Source of the DNA: Fluviibacter sp039805725
GTDB lineage: Bacteria > Pseudomonadota > Gammaproteobacteria > Burkholderiales > Rhodocyclaceae
DNA length: 64,000 nt
NCBI GenBank assembly: GCA_039805725.1
Contig: JBDLTT010000065.1
Location: 12,014 to 76,013 of the forward strand
Direction: 5' to 3'
Shown: positions 33,992 to 41,449 of the stretch, piece by piece
Layout of the letters: each line of letters opens with the position of its first letter
How positions within the stretch are numbered: the first letter of the stretch is position 1
Position numbers and translations under genes: made by a program
The notes under the pieces: generated by a model
What the model was told of the DNA's origin: nothing
Databases searched by the model: none
The model's input: only the letters and a program-made list of their open reading frames with translations

Positions 33992-34016
33992 TATAATCAG
34001 AGATAAATTATCTCTG
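33992..34016 (+). promoter_or_regulatory. mgtC-like promoter with a 19-base palindromic operator at the start site
   Basis: TATAAT (33992-33997) is followed directly by an exact 9-1-9 inverted repeat (CAGAGATAA, A, TTATCTCTG; 33998-34016). The centre lies about where transcription would begin, and an AGGA ribosome-binding site follows at 34020. A repressor bound here would block the start of the mgtC-antiporter-ybiB transcript. The -35 is poor, as in activator- or extended -10-dependent promoters. Confidence 0.6.
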
Positions 34017-34031
34017 GACAGGAATTCCACG

Positions 34032-34781
34032 ATGACTTTGCCAGACACCTCCACATTGCTCGGCTTCTGGTCACACGAAACTGTCGAGGGCAATGTCCTG
34101 CTCCTCATGCATCTCGTAGGTTCAATGTTGCTCGGCATGTTTGTCGGCTATGAACGTTCGTACCATGGTCGCGCCGCCGGCATGCGGACATTCTCACTCG
34201 TCTGTATGGCCTCCACCGGTATTGTGGCTGTTTTTGGTATCCCCGAGATCTGGTTCGGCGGGCAACATCTTTCTCTGGTGACGGTCGATGGTCCTTCCCG
34301 TGTGATTCAAGGGATTGTGACCGGCATCGGCTTTCTGGGCGCCGGCGTCATCATTCATGAAGGCCGTTCGGTCAGCGGTCTATCAACCGCTGCATCGATC
34401 TGGGCGGCGGCGGCCATCGGCATTATGATCGGCCTGGGCTTCTATGTGGCAGGGATTGCGCTTGCATGTTTGTGCGCGTTCAGCATGAGCATCGTGATTC
34501 AACTGGAAAGCTGGTTACCCAAGCACAAGCGCTACTACTTCGAATTATCCTACACCGCACAGGGACGGCCGGACACGCAGGCGCTCCAGTCGCTCGCTGC
34601 GTCCTACGGCCTACGTTTACGTCAGGACACCGTCGCGCTGCGCATTACTAAAAATCACCAGATCTGTTCATTCACCGCCATGTCGGGGCCAAAGAATCAT
34701 GTCGACATGGGCGGCCTAGTCAAAAGCCTTCAAGAGACCAGCGAATTGGAGCGTTTTTCGATTTCGCCCGAACGAAACTGA
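34032..34781 (+). CDS. MgtC/SapB-family membrane protein
   Basis: A 249-residue protein. An N-terminal MgtC-type membrane domain of about five segments has LLGMFVGYERSYHGRAAGMRTFSLV and GIVTGIGFLGAGVIIHEGRSVSGLSTAASIW. A soluble C-terminal domain (about 160-249) resembles the ACT-like tail of MgtC proteins. Family members affect Mg2+-limitation growth, acid tolerance or ATP synthase activity. The ATG at 34032 has an AGGA site 8 bases upstream; an earlier in-frame ATG lies before the promoter. It heads the operon with the antiporter. Confidence 0.88.
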   Translation: MTLPDTSTLLGFWSHETVEGNVLLLMHLVGSMLLGMFVGYERSYHGRAAGMRTFSLVCMASTGIVAVFGIPEIWFGGQHLSLVTVDGPSRVIQGIVTGIGFLGAGVIIHEGRSVSGLSTAASIWAAAAIGIMIGLGFYVAGIALACLCAFSMSIVIQLESWLPKHKRYYFELSYTAQGRPDTQALQSLAASYGLRLRQDTVALRITKNHQICSFTAMSGPKNHVDMGGLVKSLQETSELERFSISPERN

Positions 34782-34787
34782 AAGCCG

Positions 34788-36065
34788 ATGGCACATTGGG
34801 AATCCATCGAGTACATCGCAACGGCGCTCTTTGCGCTAGCGCTCCTGCATACCTTTCTGGCGAGCCGCGTCGAACACCTGTCGCACGTGTACCCGTCACA
34901 TGCCGGCTTGATTCATCTCTTCGGCGAAGTGGAAGTGGTTTTCGGCCTGTGGGCCGCCGTTCTGGTGCTGGCAATTACGGCCATCGATTCATCGCAATCG
35001 GCCATTACGTATCTGGAAAGCCGCAACTACGATGAACCGCTGCTGGTGTTTGTGCTGATGGTCATTGCGGCCAGCCGTCCCATCATTGAAGCGGCCAGCG
35101 CGATCAATGATTACATTGCGCGTGCCCTCCCCCTAAATCCGGTAACTGCACGCTTTCTGGTGGTGATGTCGATCATGCCGTTGCTTGGTTCATTTATCAC
35201 CGAACCCGCGGCAATGACCGTTGCTGCGTTGCTACTTCGTGAACAGTTTCTCCGCCATGATTTACCAATCTGGTTTAAATATGCCGTGATTGCCACGCTG
35301 TTTGTGAACATCTCGATCGGCGGTTCCCTAACACCCTTCGCGGCACCACCGGTACTGATGGTCGCGGCGAAATGGAACTGGGATATTACGTTCATGATGA
35401 GCCAGATTGGCTGGCGCGCGATCATTGCCGTGACCTTCAACGCCATTGTGTTGACGTGGATTGGCCAACGCTGGCTGAGCGTGCTTCCTGTCGACATCAA
35501 AGCTGCCGATCGGAAAGTCCGTGGCCAATCCGTACCCCTAAGCGTGACCTTCATTCACATCGCTTTTCTCGCTACCGCCGTGATCTTTCACCATTACCCG
35601 GTGGTGTTTATGGGGCTTTTCCTGCTTTTCCTGGGGTATACCGCCGCCTATCCTCGGTATCAGACACGGCTGATGCTGCGCGAGGCGCTGCTGGTGGCGT
35701 TCTTCCTGGCCGGCCTGGTCGTATTAGGTGGTTTACAAGCCTGGTGGCTACAAGATCTGTTAACGGGGCTGACGCCATCAGTGTTGTTCTTCTCGGCCAC
35801 GGCCTTGACGGCGATTACCGATAATGCCGCCATCACTTATTTGGGCAGCCTCGTGGAGGGTACCGATGCTGCCTTCCGCTACGCGCTGGTGACCGGCGCT
35901 CTTGCCGGTGGCGGCTTAACAGTGATCGCGAACGCCCCAAACCCGGCTGGCTATTCCCTCCTCAAAGACTGCTTTCCGGAAAAAACCATCGCCGCCTCCC
36001 AACTGTTCCTCTGGGCGCTCGCACCAACGCTCGTGGCCATTAGCGCTTTTCTGCTTCTTCCCTGA
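34788..36065 (+). CDS. Putative Na+/H+ antiporter (PF07399 type)
   Basis: A 425-residue inner-membrane protein with about 11 hydrophobic segments. The conserved core includes MPLLGSFITEPAAMTVAALLLRE and NISIGGSLTPFAAPPVLMVA, with a TAITDNAAITYLGS segment near residue 345. These resemble ion-site helices of the arsenite/NhaD-like transporter superfamily. It follows the mgtC-like gene by 6 bases. Cation exchange is a family-level prediction, and the ion is not known. Confidence 0.82.
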   Translation: MAHWESIEYIATALFALALLHTFLASRVEHLSHVYPSHAGLIHLFGEVEVVFGLWAAVLVLAITAIDSSQSAITYLESRNYDEPLLVFVLMVIAASRPIIEAASAINDYIARALPLNPVTARFLVVMSIMPLLGSFITEPAAMTVAALLLREQFLRHDLPIWFKYAVIATLFVNISIGGSLTPFAAPPVLMVAAKWNWDITFMMSQIGWRAIIAVTFNAIVLTWIGQRWLSVLPVDIKAADRKVRGQSVPLSVTFIHIAFLATAVIFHHYPVVFMGLFLLFLGYTAAYPRYQTRLMLREALLVAFFLAGLVVLGGLQAWWLQDLLTGLTPSVLFFSATALTAITDNAAITYLGSLVEGTDAAFRYALVTGALAGGGLTVIANAPNPAGYSLLKDCFPEKTIAASQLFLWALAPTLVAISAFLLLP

Positions 36066-36073
36066 TCATCGCT

Positions 36074-37003
36074 ATGTCATCTGACCCCATTGCATTACCG
36101 GCGCTGATCAAAGAGATCGGACGCGGCGCGAAAGGCGCCCGCGATCTTTCGATGGCAGATGCAGAACGTTTATTGACTGCGATACTGGCTGGTCAGGTAC
36201 CGGATCTGGAACTGGGGGCGATTCTGCTATCGCTGCGCATCAAGAGTGAATCAGATGACGAGCTTGTTGGTTTCTGTCACGCCATGCAGGCAACCACACG
36301 CCAACTCAAGTCGATCGCTACGCCGCTGATTATTCTGCCCTCCTACAATGGCGTTCGGCGACAACCGAATCTACTGCCACTCCTGGCGTTCCTGTTGCGC
36401 GACGCCGGCCTCCCCGTAGTGATTCATGGCCGACATGACTTCGATAACCGCGAGAATCCGTTCCCACTGTTTCACGCTTGTGGCATCCCTGCGGCCGGAT
36501 CGCTGGAAGAGATTAACCAGCAAATCGTCGACACGGGTATTGCGCTGACGGACATCGAGCTACTGAATCCGGCGCTCAACCGCTTACTCGCACTGCGTAG
36601 CCGGCTTGGTCTGCGCAATTCCGCGCACACCCTCTGCAAATTACTGGATCCGTGCCCCGGTCACACGGTACGTGTCGTCAACGTGACACACCCGGAATAC
36701 CTGATTCGTATGGGCACCCTGTTAGAAGCACAACAGGCAACCGCACTGCTCATGCGCGGTACGGAAGGCGAGGCCTTTGCCAATCCGAGGCGGCGCCCTG
36801 AACTTCTAGGCTTTCAGCATGGCGAACCAGTCACCCTGTTCCCGGCTGAAGCAGGAGGGACACCGCCCATTCCCGGTTGGCCGGAGACAGCAGACTTTAA
36901 ACAGAATATCGCGCTGATTCAGTCGCTTCGCGAAGCACCCGACAAAATTCCACAGCCTTTACTGGATCAGGTCACCGCACTCAAGACATTGGCCAGGCAG
37001 TAA
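36074..37003 (+). CDS. ybiB: YbiB-like protein of the anthranilate phosphoribosyltransferase fold
   Basis: A 309-residue TrpD2/YbiB protein. It has the N-terminal helical domain (SMADAERLLTAILAGQVPDLELGAILLSLRIK) and the phosphorylase-like domain, including RNSAHTLCKLLDPC. The E. coli homologue binds nucleic acid without sequence preference and is not a tryptophan enzyme. It stands 8 bases after the antiporter gene and converges on the sua5 gene with a 5-base gap. Confidence 0.88.
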   Translation: MSSDPIALPALIKEIGRGAKGARDLSMADAERLLTAILAGQVPDLELGAILLSLRIKSESDDELVGFCHAMQATTRQLKSIATPLIILPSYNGVRRQPNLLPLLAFLLRDAGLPVVIHGRHDFDNRENPFPLFHACGIPAAGSLEEINQQIVDTGIALTDIELLNPALNRLLALRSRLGLRNSAHTLCKLLDPCPGHTVRVVNVTHPEYLIRMGTLLEAQQATALLMRGTEGEAFANPRRRPELLGFQHGEPVTLFPAEAGGTPPIPGWPETADFKQNIALIQSLREAPDKIPQPLLDQVTALKTLARQ

Positions 37004-37008
37004 CTGCG

Positions 37009-38028
37009 TCAACCCTTTCCCGAACCATCTCGATGCGCCGCGCGCGCAAGACGGTCGTGTACGGCTCCCCAGGCAACCGAATCCGGCAAAGCTTGCACCA
37101 GAATCTGGGTATAACCACCGGAATCGAGTTCACGCAGGACGCGATAGAGGTCATGCGCATAAGCCACCGGATGATTCGCCAGGACCACAACGTTCGGCTG
37201 GGATTTCAGGCCAGCGTCATCTCTGACGATTGCGGCAATACTAGGGGACTTTTGTAAGGCCTGCGCAATCATTGCCGCATCGCTCACCTGCAAGGGCGTC
37301 TGAGGCGCATAGTGCGCGGCCAGCGATCCGGAAACTCGGGGGGTATCACTAGCGACGGCAGACTCTATCGCCACGGACGCACCCAAGACGAGACTCAGTT
37401 GCTCTGCGGTCACGGCACCCGGTCTCAGGATGATCGGTTTGTCTCGTGATAGATCCACAATCGTTGACTCAATCCCCACCTGGCAATCATCGCCATCCAG
37501 AATCAACGGCACGGCGTCACCGAGTTCATCTGCCACATGCTGTGCCATGGTCGGGCTAATGCGTCCGAATCGATTCGCCGAGGGCGCTGCAAGGCCACCA
37601 CCGGATTTGCCGACCTGTCGCTGTGCCTCTGCAAAAGCGCGAAGTAGTGACAACGCTACCGGGTGGCCGGGCATGCGTACACCAACCGTATCCTGACCAC
37701 CGGTCACCTCATCCAACACCCCTGGCGCTTTCTTGAGAATCATCGTCAGCGGTCCGGGCCAAAACGCTTCTGCGAGTACCCAAGCTGTATCGGGGATTTC
37801 CCGTGCGTAATGCGTCAATAATTCATCGGCACCCACGTGCACAATCAACGGATGATCCGCCGGACGTCCCTTGGCGGCAAAGATTTTACGAACAGCCTCG
37901 GGATTTCCGGCGTCTGCGGCAAGGCCATACACCGTCTCCGTCGGCAAACCGATCAACTGACCCGCATTGAGCAATGCGACTGCCTGGTCAATCGCTCCCA
38001 GAGATCGTCCCGATGCGATCTTAGGCAT
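37009..38028 (-). CDS. L-threonylcarbamoyladenylate synthase (Sua5 type)
   Basis: This enzyme makes threonylcarbamoyl-AMP from threonine, bicarbonate and ATP for the t6A37 tRNA modification. The 339-residue protein has the YrdC domain (GLPTETVYGLAADA, KGRPADHPLIVHV, PSANRFGRISPT) and the C-terminal Sua5 domain beginning near SLAAHYAPQTPL. That makes it the long Sua5 form rather than short TsaC. The ATG at 38028 overlaps the purK end by 8 bases, so coupling is likely. Confidence 0.93.
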   Translation of the reverse strand: MPKIASGRSLGAIDQAVALLNAGQLIGLPTETVYGLAADAGNPEAVRKIFAAKGRPADHPLIVHVGADELLTHYAREIPDTAWVLAEAFWPGPLTMILKKAPGVLDEVTGGQDTVGVRMPGHPVALSLLRAFAEAQRQVGKSGGGLAAPSANRFGRISPTMAQHVADELGDAVPLILDGDDCQVGIESTIVDLSRDKPIILRPGAVTAEQLSLVLGASVAIESAVASDTPRVSGSLAAHYAPQTPLQVSDAAMIAQALQKSPSIAAIVRDDAGLKSQPNVVVLANHPVAYAHDLYRVLRELDSGGYTQILVQALPDSVAWGAVHDRLARAAHRDGSGKG

Positions 38029-39187
38029 CGGGCAATCCCAGAAGTTTCCGGGCTTGTATCGCGCGTTCGTAAACCTCTTGGGCATCATCACCCACAACCG
38101 TGAAGTGCCCCATCTTGCGACCCGCCCGTGGTGATTGCTTGCCGTACAAATGCAGACTCAGCCCCGGAATCGCCAGCAGCGCGGCCCAGTCTGGCTCACG
38201 TTGTTTACAGCCATCAAACCACAGATCGCCCAGTAGATTGACCATCACAGCGGCCGAGTGAGCACGGCTATCGCCCAGCGGCAAGCCACACAAGGCACGT
38301 ACCTGCTGCTGAAACTGATTCGTCGCACAGGCATCGATCGTATAGTGTCCGCTGTTATGCGGGCGCGGCGCCATTTCATTCACCACGAGCTGTCCACGCG
38401 TGACAAAAAACTCGACGCCCAAAGTGCCAACATAGCCCAGACATCCGGCCAGCCTTTCCGCGACTTCGCAGGCATTATCGGCCACGCACACGGAGTTTTG
38501 GTCAACTTGCCAGGCGGGTACGACGCTCATATCGAGAATGCCGTTGCGATGACGGTTTTCGGCGAAAGGAAACGTCTTCACGCGTCCATCCTGGCCGCGT
38601 GCCAGCACGACCGAAACTTCATAATCAAGCGGTAGCTTGGCTTCGAGAACACAGCGCACGCTACCGAGCTCGACCCAGGCGGCTTCAGCGGCCGCACGAT
38701 CGTCAACGACCGCCTGACCTTTGCCGTCGTAGCCCAGCCGTGCGGCTTTTAAAATCCCCGGAAACAGATGCGCCGGCGCGGCGCGCAGATCTTCGGGTGC
38801 GTTGATTTCGGCGAACGGGCCATGCGGCAACCCATTCTTTTTAAGGAACGTCTTTTCAGCGATACGATCCTGACAGACCGATACTGCGGCAGCCGAGGGA
38901 TGCACCGGCACCTGCTCGGCCAGAATTGCCAGCGTTTCAGCCGGAACGTTTTCAAATTCGGTCGTGACGGCGGAACAACCCGCCGCCAATTCAGCCAGCG
39001 CACTCGGCTCATCGTATGCGGCGCACAGATGGCGATCAGCAATACGACCAGCCGGACTATCTGCATCTGGGTCGAGAACCCACACCTGATACCCCAACTC
39101 ATGGGCAGCCATAACGAAATAGCGGCCAAGTTGGCCGCCACCGAGCATGCCCAGCACCGCCGGTGCCGGAATAAACGATGTCTTCAT
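38021..39187 (-). CDS. purK: N5-carboxyaminoimidazole ribonucleotide synthase
   Basis: PurK carboxylates AIR with bicarbonate and ATP to N5-CAIR, the substrate of PurE. The 388-residue ATP-grasp protein has LGMLGGGQLGRYFVMAAHELG at the start, TTEFENVPAE, RLGYDGKGQAVV, EMAPRPHNSGHYTIDAC and MVNLLGD. The ATG at 39187 overlaps the purE stop (TGATG), and a GTG one codon earlier is possible. It lies in the folD-purE-purK-sua5 operon. Confidence 0.96.
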   Translation of the reverse strand: MKTSFIPAPAVLGMLGGGQLGRYFVMAAHELGYQVWVLDPDADSPAGRIADRHLCAAYDEPSALAELAAGCSAVTTEFENVPAETLAILAEQVPVHPSAAAVSVCQDRIAEKTFLKKNGLPHGPFAEINAPEDLRAAPAHLFPGILKAARLGYDGKGQAVVDDRAAAEAAWVELGSVRCVLEAKLPLDYEVSVVLARGQDGRVKTFPFAENRHRNGILDMSVVPAWQVDQNSVCVADNACEVAERLAGCLGYVGTLGVEFFVTRGQLVVNEMAPRPHNSGHYTIDACATNQFQQQVRALCGLPLGDSRAHSAAVMVNLLGDLWFDGCKQREPDWAALLAIPGLSLHLYGKQSPRAGRKMGHFTVVGDDAQEVYERAIQARKLLGLPDA

Positions 39188-39690
39188 CACACTTCCGGCA
39201 ATTTCATGGCCAGCACCTTGGCCGATTGCTGCTGGCGGAATTGTTGCAGACGTTGATTGAGCGCCGCATCGTGATTGGCGAGCATCGCGACGGCAAATAG
39301 TGCCGCGTTGGCCGCACCGGCTTCACCAATCGCAAAGGTCGCGACCGGAATACCCTTTGGCATTTGCACGATGGAATGCAGCGAATCGACACCAGACAAA
39401 GCCTTTGATTGCACCGGCACACCTAGCACCGGTAGCGAGGTCTTAGCGGCCAGCATACCCGGCAGGTGGGCGGCGCCACCGGCGCCGGCAATGATGGCCT
39501 GTAGGCCACGACTTCCCGCCGTTTCGGCGTATTCAAATAACAGATCCGGCGTACGATGCGCCGAAACCACACGAGCCTCGAATGGCACCCCCAATTCCTT
39601 GAGCATTACGGCGGCCGCCTGCATGGTCGGCCAATCGGAATCCGAGCCCATGACGATGCCTACTAAAGGCGTTTTTTTGTCGGTACTCAT
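39187..39690 (-). CDS. purE: N5-carboxyaminoimidazole ribonucleotide mutase
   Basis: PurE rearranges N5-CAIR to CAIR. The 167-residue class I protein has IVMGSDSDWPTMQAA, VVSAHRTPDLLFEYA, AIIAGAGGAAHLPGMLAAKT, GVPVQS and LHSIVQMPKGIPVATF, all family signatures. It overlaps folD upstream by 4 bases and purK downstream, so purine carboxylation and folate one-carbon supply are transcribed together. Confidence 0.97.
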   Translation of the reverse strand: MSTDKKTPLVGIVMGSDSDWPTMQAAAVMLKELGVPFEARVVSAHRTPDLLFEYAETAGSRGLQAIIAGAGGAAHLPGMLAAKTSLPVLGVPVQSKALSGVDSLHSIVQMPKGIPVATFAIGEAGAANAALFAVAMLANHDAALNQRLQQFRQQQSAKVLAMKLPEV

Positions 39691-40571
39691 TGCACAGTTC
39701 CTTCCGCGAAACGCTCGGCCGAGGTCAGTGTATTCGCCAACAACATGGCAATCGTCATTGGGCCAACGCCACCCGGCACCGGCGTAATAGCACCCGCAAT
39801 CGCTTTGACGGCCTCAAAATCGACATCGCCACACAGGCCACCACCGGCTTCCGGCGGCAGGCGGTTGATGCCCACATCGATGACCAGCGCTCCCGGCTTG
39901 ACCATATCGGCCGTCACAAACTTCGGCTTACCAATCGCAGCGACCAGAATATCAGCGCGACGCGTATGCGCTGCCAGATCTTTGGTGCGCGAATGGCAGA
40001 CCGTGACCGTGCAGCCTGCATGCAGCAACAACATGGCCATCGGCTTACCGACAATATTGGAACGGCCAATCACCACGGCTTCTTTACCATTCAGATCGAC
40101 ACCGGTTTCAGCCAAGAGTTTCATCACGCCATAGGGCGTACAGGGAATAAAGCGCGGATCACCCTGCATGAGCGCACCCACATTGGCGGCATGAAACCCG
40201 TCGACATCTTTTTCAGGACGGATCGCCGCTAACACTTCAGCTTCATCAAACTGCGGCGGCAGAGGCAGCTGCACCAGAATGCCATGGACCGTCGGGTCAT
40301 TATTGAGCTCCGCGATTTTGGCGAGTACGCGCCCGGGTGCCACATCCGCTTCGAACGGAAAATCGAACGAAACCATGCCCGCTTCATGGCAGGCTTTGAT
40401 CTTGTTACGCACGTAGACTTGCGAGGCCGGATTTTCACCCACCAGAATCACCGCCAAGCCTGGGCGTGTTCCCTGTAATGCCAGTTCGTCGGCACGGATT
40501 TTGAATTCAGCGCGCAAGCGTTTGGCCAACGCGGCGCCATCGAGAATCTGAGCGGGTGTTTGATTTGCCAT
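39687..40571 (-). CDS. folD: Methylenetetrahydrofolate dehydrogenase / cyclohydrolase
   Basis: FolD converts methylene-THF to 10-formyl-THF using NADP+, supplying PurH and PurN. The 294-residue protein shows the active-site VRNKIKACHEAGM region with its catalytic Lys, GILVQLPLPPQ, EKDVDGFHAANVG, PCTPYGVM, VIGRSNIVGKPMAMLL and PVPGGVGPMTIAMLL. It starts 6 bases after the IorA-like gene and is joined to purE by a 4-base overlap. Confidence 0.97.
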   Translation of the reverse strand: MANQTPAQILDGAALAKRLRAEFKIRADELALQGTRPGLAVILVGENPASQVYVRNKIKACHEAGMVSFDFPFEADVAPGRVLAKIAELNNDPTVHGILVQLPLPPQFDEAEVLAAIRPEKDVDGFHAANVGALMQGDPRFIPCTPYGVMKLLAETGVDLNGKEAVVIGRSNIVGKPMAMLLLHAGCTVTVCHSRTKDLAAHTRRADILVAAIGKPKFVTADMVKPGALVIDVGINRLPPEAGGGLCGDVDFEAVKAIAGAITPVPGGVGPMTIAMLLANTLTSAERFAEGTVQ

Positions 40572-40577
40572 AAGCCG

Positions 40578-41198
40578 CTATTTTACTGCAAACCGCCAGC
40601 CAGACACCGATATTCCCTGCTCAGCCACTTCGGCAGTCAGCGCCTCGGCGCCAGGTCCTATTATCGTAATTTCCGAACATCGCGCCGCGAAATCTCTGAT
40701 TCGCCGCAAGGGCAAGGGACTGCTCCAGGCCAATAACAGACCATTGCCTTCGGCCAAGACGGCCTCCGGTTGCCAGCCGATTCGAATCCAGCCTTGGCGT
40801 TCGCGGCTGCGCCGAAACTCCTGGTTCAGCACGGAAGTTTCCACCGCACGAGTCAGCGCCACCTGTCTGCTCGACAGCCATTGGGCATCATCGACATGGC
40901 GTTGCCCCGCGAGGGCTCCCTCATGAACAAGGATCTCATTCTGTCTGCCCAGATCTCGCGCAAATACCACCACAGGCACAAAAAACTCGGCCGAGAGGTC
41001 GCTGGCGGTTCTGAGCCAAAGTGCTGCGTCGTTATCCGCAGCCTTGTTTAATTCCAGTACCGGCACCCCGGCTTGGCGTAACGCCAACCGCCAGCAATGA
41101 CCCGCCTCGTCGTCTGCGGCGACATGCCAGAGTAGACGGGGTGTGGGCACATATTGTCTGCCTAGCGCCTGTGCAATTTCATGGTGTGATGCCCTCAT
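40578..41198 (-). CDS. Unrecognised protein resembling an internal part of IorA-type oxidoreductases
   Basis: A 206-residue protein that I cannot assign firmly. Two stretches resemble the alpha subunit of indolepyruvate ferredoxin oxidoreductase. VPVLELNKAADNDAALWL plus ASDLSAEFFVPVVVFARDLG looks like the end of the TPP-pyrimidine domain. SPLPLRRIRDFAARCSEITIIG looks like the second domain (family pattern PLPxxxIRxFAxxVxxxxVVE). The N-terminal catalytic part and the C-terminal TPP-phosphate domain are missing, so it cannot be a whole enzyme. The ATG at 41198 is chosen, and the upstream frame is unconvincing. It heads the folD operon, divergent from aceE. Confidence 0.5.
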   Translation of the reverse strand: MRASHHEIAQALGRQYVPTPRLLWHVAADDEAGHCWRLALRQAGVPVLELNKAADNDAALWLRTASDLSAEFFVPVVVFARDLGRQNEILVHEGALAGQRHVDDAQWLSSRQVALTRAVETSVLNQEFRRSRERQGWIRIGWQPEAVLAEGNGLLLAWSSPLPLRRIRDFAARCSEITIIGPGAEALTAEVAEQGISVSGWRFAVK

Positions 41199-41243
41199 GT
41201 GGCGATCATGCCACGGTCTAGCCCGGCTGCTTGTAAAGAATGC

Positions 41244-41272
41244 TTGACGTTCTATTGAGGAGCCTCTAGTAT
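41244..41272 (+). promoter_or_regulatory. Candidate sigma70 promoter for aceE
   Basis: TTGACG (41244-41249, 5/6) and TAGTAT (41267-41272, 4/6) are separated by exactly 17 bases. The implied start lies about 170 bases before aceE, leaving a long leader with no recognised riboswitch. Confidence 0.45.
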
Positions 41273-41449
41273 TTTCATATAACAAGACGTTGTTTCACAT
41301 TATAAAACGCTTGAGAGACAAAGCACCAACGCATTTCGGTTGTGCGGCGCGGAACACCGTATACCCACATACCGCTATAGTCAGCTCAGTTGCTTATTAA
41401 AATGCGGTTTGCGGACGTTTAGACCGTATCCGCCACAGGAGGAGGCAGC

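Noticed and set aside
41273..41449. A riboswitch or PdhR operator in the long aceE leader
   Set aside because: No conserved riboswitch elements and no PdhR-like dyad could be found by eye. Only a -35/-10 pair is supported.
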